This document shows positions 60,662 to 64,000 of a DNA stretch of 64,000 nt, one piece after another. The notes beneath the pieces were generated by a model. The model did not search any database, was not told the DNA's origin, and saw only the letters and a list, made by a program, of their open reading frames with translations. Position numbers and translations under genes: made by a program. Every line of letters begins with the position of its first letter. The first letter of the stretch is position 1. The DNA is from Typha latifolia (lineage: Eukaryota; Streptophyta; Magnoliopsida; Poales; Typhaceae). The stretch spans positions 1 to 64,000 of the forward strand of contig CM034101.1 of NCBI GenBank assembly GCA_019914945.1, written 5' to 3'.

Positions 60662-62203
60662 CCGATCCGATCCGATCTGTTTAGAAATTCCTATCGCCTC
60701 GAGTATAATAGGAGAGGAGGTCTGTGTTCTTTGCCTCTTGGATTGGTTTATTATTTGGAAAGAAAAGGAAAAAAGAAGAAGGAAGAAATAGTGCAGAAGA
60801 GTTGGAGGAGAGTGAGTAGAAAAGGAACGAGTTAGGCCGATCTACAGCATTTCTACTACTCTCTACTGGTCTATATTTTAATAAACGAAGAGGGAGAAAA
60901 TCGCGGTAATCCGGTACGGTGGTTCAGAATATTAATAAGTTTGTTACTCCTACCGGATGGACTCGGGGCTAGCCTCTTTTTTTTTCTTTCTTTCTTTCTT
61001 TCTTTCTTTATTGCTAAATACAGAGTTAGCAGGTTAATTATAAATTAAGCATATAGGCTAGTGTATATTTTTTTAATATATACAACATGAGCTAGCCTTT
61101 TTGAATGTCTATAAAATTTACTCCTAATTCCTAAATGATCTCGTCTTTTTGTGGTTCGATCAGAAAGATCAAAGCTCTTTTTTTAGTTGGGCAGTAAATA
61201 ATAAAATCAGAGAAATACCTTGTGTAATTAATTACCTTCCGCATTCCGGCCTCCGGAGAGTGCTGGTGGGTTAGCACCAGTATTTGGACCCGCGTGTAAT
61301 ATAGTTTGAATCTAAGGGAGGCTGTTGGCTGTAGGCTGTTTTGAGGGAGAAGCGCTGAAGGTAAGTAAATGTTAGTTGGGACATGAACTGGCGAGCAGAC
61401 GCAGAGGATCCTCTCACGAAAACGACATAAAGCTCGCTTGCCGCGTTGACGTAACGTGACATGTTACGGTACTATGTACATCTGGTATGGACCATACATG
61501 TGCTAACTCTTTATTACCGCTTTTGTTTCATCCTATGGACGTCACTTTATTCAATATGGGCCTGCACGAATTCGATACAACGGGGCCGGGTCCTTAATTG
61601 GACCCGATTGCGAAACAACAAAATAATGGGCCGGGCTAAATTCTCAAAAACGTGATATTGAAATGATAATTCCCATTCCAAGAGAGGTTGCCTTGTCTCA
61701 ATCTTTATAACGGTTACCGAGTATCCAGATCATAACCTGGACCGTCCAAAGTGAGATAAATCCGTTCCAAGAGATGAACGTACCGTTGTGGCTGCAATTA
61801 ATTAAGCTATGATTTGTATCTAAAGTAATGAACGATAATCTATATAATTAAAAGGTTTCACGAGGAGCACTAATAAAAAGGGGCAGCCTAAACTACAAAT
61901 GGAAACTGATATATATACTTCCTTACTCAAGGATGCACTCCTCGGAATCTCTAATCCAAAAGGACATGGACTTATTAAAGCGAAAAACATTAGGGACTCA
62001 GAGAGTGTTCTATGTTTCCCTTACGCTAGAATTAAGGAGAGCACGCAACTATCAGTCTATGTTCCAAAAAGATTTATTTTATTTTTCGTTTTCCTTCTTA
62101 GATTTGATTTCAAACTTATTTTATATGTTTTTATTTGGTTAGCAACGGTGTCTGAATCTGCGTGTTGCCAAAGCGTACTGTTCCTCAATCGCTAAATCCT
62201 TAT

Positions 62204-62205
<2 letters not shown>
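60662..62205. other. Intergenic spacer between methyltransferase and SRF genes
   Basis: The first few hundred bases are probably the promoter and leader of the methyltransferase gene. A (TTTC)n tract lies at 60985-61009. No gene was recognised in the rest. Confidence 0.45.
60985..61009. repeat. (TTTC)n microsatellite
   Basis: Six tandem TTTC units follow a T run in spacer DNA. Confidence 0.9.

Positions 62206-62239
<34 letters not shown>
62206..62239 (+). repeat. (CT)n tract in the SRF leader
   Basis: Seventeen CT units, followed by a pyrimidine-rich stretch. The tract lies in the probable first 5' untranslated exon of the SRF gene, about 180 bases before its donor site at 62423. Confidence 0.85.
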
Positions 62240-62243
<4 letters not shown>

Positions 62244-63114
62244 CAGTGTGTGGGTTTTGCTGCCTTTGTCCTTTTTCACCCCCACCATTCTCTTTCCTAC
62301 TAATCTCTTCCTCCTCTTCTACTGTCTGTGTCTCCTCGAGATCTGAAGAGTCTAGTGGAATCTTGGCGGCGGAGTCTTTAAGCTTTTTTGAAAGACTAGA
62401 ACGCAAGCCGGTGCTTTCGGAGGTACTCTCTCCTTCCTTCTGTTCCTCAATCAAGTCCGAATACGAAGCAGCGTTTCTAGGTTTTTTTTTTGCTACTTCT
62501 CTTCTGGCGATCTTATGTCGTCAATTCGAAGTCTTGTGTACTGAAAGTTTTTGGGGCATTCGAGGGGATTTTGGTTCCTTTTGTCGAAATTTACTAGTTT
62601 CAATTTTTGGGTAATTCTACAGGTCTAACGAGACTTGGTTTTCTTCCATATTTAAACGTTTTGAGTAGCTCAAGTGAAGAAAGTTTGTGGTTTTAATTTT
62701 GCGTATAGCGGTGATTAGTTTGGTCGGAAGTTCGATTTAGATTTCCACATTTTGGCCATTTTGCAATTTGGCAACCTTTTGTCCCTTCGGATTTACACTG
62801 ACATGGAGCACTGCCTTTTATTTTGTAATTGAGCCTTCCAGATTCCCTTCACTTCTTCTCCTTGCTTTGCTAAGGTTAACTTCTAGTTGTATTGTCTGTA
62901 GAATTTGAGCACACAAGTGCAATGCTTGTCCCGTACTCTTTTAAGTTTCTTTGATTCACCATTTTCCCTTTGCATATCTTTTATAAGTGCTAAAAAGTCG
63001 TATCTTTCTATTTTGAACTCTTTCAAGCCATTATTTCATTTATGTTGCATATTTTTGTGAAAGGAAAGAGAAAAAGAAAACGATTATCACTGATTACTTC
63101 TGTTTTGTGCTCAG
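62206..63114 (+). other. 5' untranslated exon and leader intron of the SRF gene
   Basis: A donor GGAG|GTACTC at 62423 and an acceptor TGCTCAG at 63114 bracket a 692-base T-rich intron. The second exon starts 18 bases before the ATG at 63133. The exon before the donor carries no ATG in frame with the coding sequence. A leader intron of this kind is common in plant receptor kinase genes. Confidence 0.5.
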
Positions 63115-63132
63115 AAAAACATTGCGTAATTG

Positions 63133-64000
63133 ATGGACAACGGGAATGTGTGGATCTTCTTACAGATTGCTGTCGGTTTGATAGTGATTTTCACTCTGCC
63201 ATTTTCGAAGGCATATACTTATGAACAAGATGGTACGTGCAATCCCGTGCATATTCTTTTTAATTCTGGAATTTTGATTTGGCGGGTGCCTTTCTGCTAT
63301 ACAAACTTCCCGCAGTTGTATTTTCATGACGTCTTTCCTTTCACCATTACTAAGTATCAAGGATATCTAATAATAATTTCATCTACTAACAGTTCAAGGG
63401 TTTTCTCAAGGTATATAAGATTTTCTGCTGTTTAGTTAGTTCCGAATAAACTATTAAACATTGCACTTCTCTTTGTAACTAGAATTCCAGAGTGTAATTG
63501 GAGGGCTATGTGATTCAGTGATATGTAGAATGTCATGCAGCAACTTCACGTCCTTACAATTTTGAAAACTCTGTTTTTGTTTTAGTGTTTGCTATAAATA
63601 GCTTATATGTTGCACTTGGTTCACCTCCTCTTCCTGGATGGGTCCCAAATGGAGGAGACCCCTGCACAGAAGGCTGGCAGGGCGTTCAATGTGTCAACTC
63701 AAACATTACTGCGATGTACGGTATTTCTCGTGCTAGTTATCTTTTCTCTATTTTTTTTGTGTTCTCTTATAATTTTATTTTCCATAGAACTATCAATAGT
63801 GCAAATTTGGGAGGTCAACTAAGTGATACTTTGGGAAACTTTTCTTCACTAATTACCATGTAAGTGCCATTGCTGAAAATTATACATTTTTGTTATCAAA
63901 AGAAATCCTTCCATTATATTTTCTTCTTTGCATCTGGAGGGCGCGACTTATTCCCCCATACCTTTGCTTCTTCAGTATTATTATTTCTAATGCTGTTTAC
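63133..64000 (+). CDS. STRUBBELIG-receptor family (SRF) LRR receptor kinase, first exons (partial)
   Basis: Three exons, 63133-63232, 63586-63715 and 63788-63859, and an open donor (CAT|GTAAGT) show the gene continues past the window end. Exon 1 is a signal peptide (LQIAVGLIVIFTLPFSKA). Exon 2 gives the LRR N-cap typical of SRFs, INSLYVALGSPPLPGWVPNG, then GDPCTEGWQGVQCVNSNIT. Exon 3 is exactly 72 bases, the length of one LRR, with SANLGGQLSDTLGNFSSLIT. SRF proteins are plasma-membrane receptors of the tissue-morphogenesis and cell-wall sensing group. The kinase domain (atypical in several members) lies outside. Phases are consistent (1, 0+2, 2). Exact SRF subclade is not determinable here. 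Confidence 0.88.

Noticed and set aside
1..64000. Integrated viral sequence
   Set aside because: No pararetroviral or other viral replication motif was recognised on either strand; the reverse-transcriptase-type signal at 47.7-48.6 kb is a LINE relic.
1..64000. tRNA, rRNA or known microRNA genes
   Set aside because: No convincing match was seen by eye; a dedicated search could still find small RNA genes.

Overview
The window is the very end of a plant chromosome. It opens with about 2.9 kb of the plant telomere repeat (CCCTAAA)n, C-rich strand reading inward from base 1. The telomere passes through variant repeats into AT-rich subtelomeric DNA and then an ordinary gene-bearing arm. Genes have plant introns (GT-AG, AT-rich), spacers are AT-rich, and GA/CT and CTT/AAG microsatellites are frequent. 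A stand-alone TIR protein of the kind kept in monocots, plus general gene character, suggests a non-grass monocot (pineapple-like); this species guess is inference only.

Layout. 1-2893: telomere. 2894-5827: subtelomere with one relic exon resembling cysteine synthase. 5828-13007 (-): nine-exon COP1-interacting protein 7-like gene. 13-17.7 kb: AT-rich spacer with transposon-like ends. 17960-18722 (+): two-exon TIR-only protein. 21328-24175 (+): four-exon ABCG half-transporter. 25308-25859 (-): PSB27 photosystem II assembly/repair factor with I-box and ACGT elements upstream. 27114-27452 (+): small secreted cell-wall protein. 28.6-29.3 kb: non-autonomous transposon. 30881-46434 (-): twelve-exon SNF2/RING helicase of the CHR28 type, with a decayed hAT transposon inside its 4.7-kb seventh intron. 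47.7-48.6 kb: 3' end of a dead LINE. 52783-55594 (+): small single-pass membrane protein. 56792-57670 (-): MGCC-type (N-myristoylated) protein. 59820-60661 (-): membrane-anchored methyltransferase with an apparent one-base frameshift. 63133 to window end (+): first exons of a STRUBBELIG-family LRR receptor kinase.

There is no operon or obvious cluster; the genes are ordinary nuclear loci with unrelated jobs (light signalling, NAD-based immunity, transport, photosynthesis repair, chromatin silencing, receptor signalling). Exon boundaries were placed by hand from GT-AG sites, reading phase and remembered family sequence; all listed exon chains keep frame. No previously undescribed system was recognised. 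The most notable items are the subtelomeric TIR-only gene, the hAT copy inside a gene of a family linked to transposon silencing, the methyltransferase frameshift, and telomere-variant blocks.
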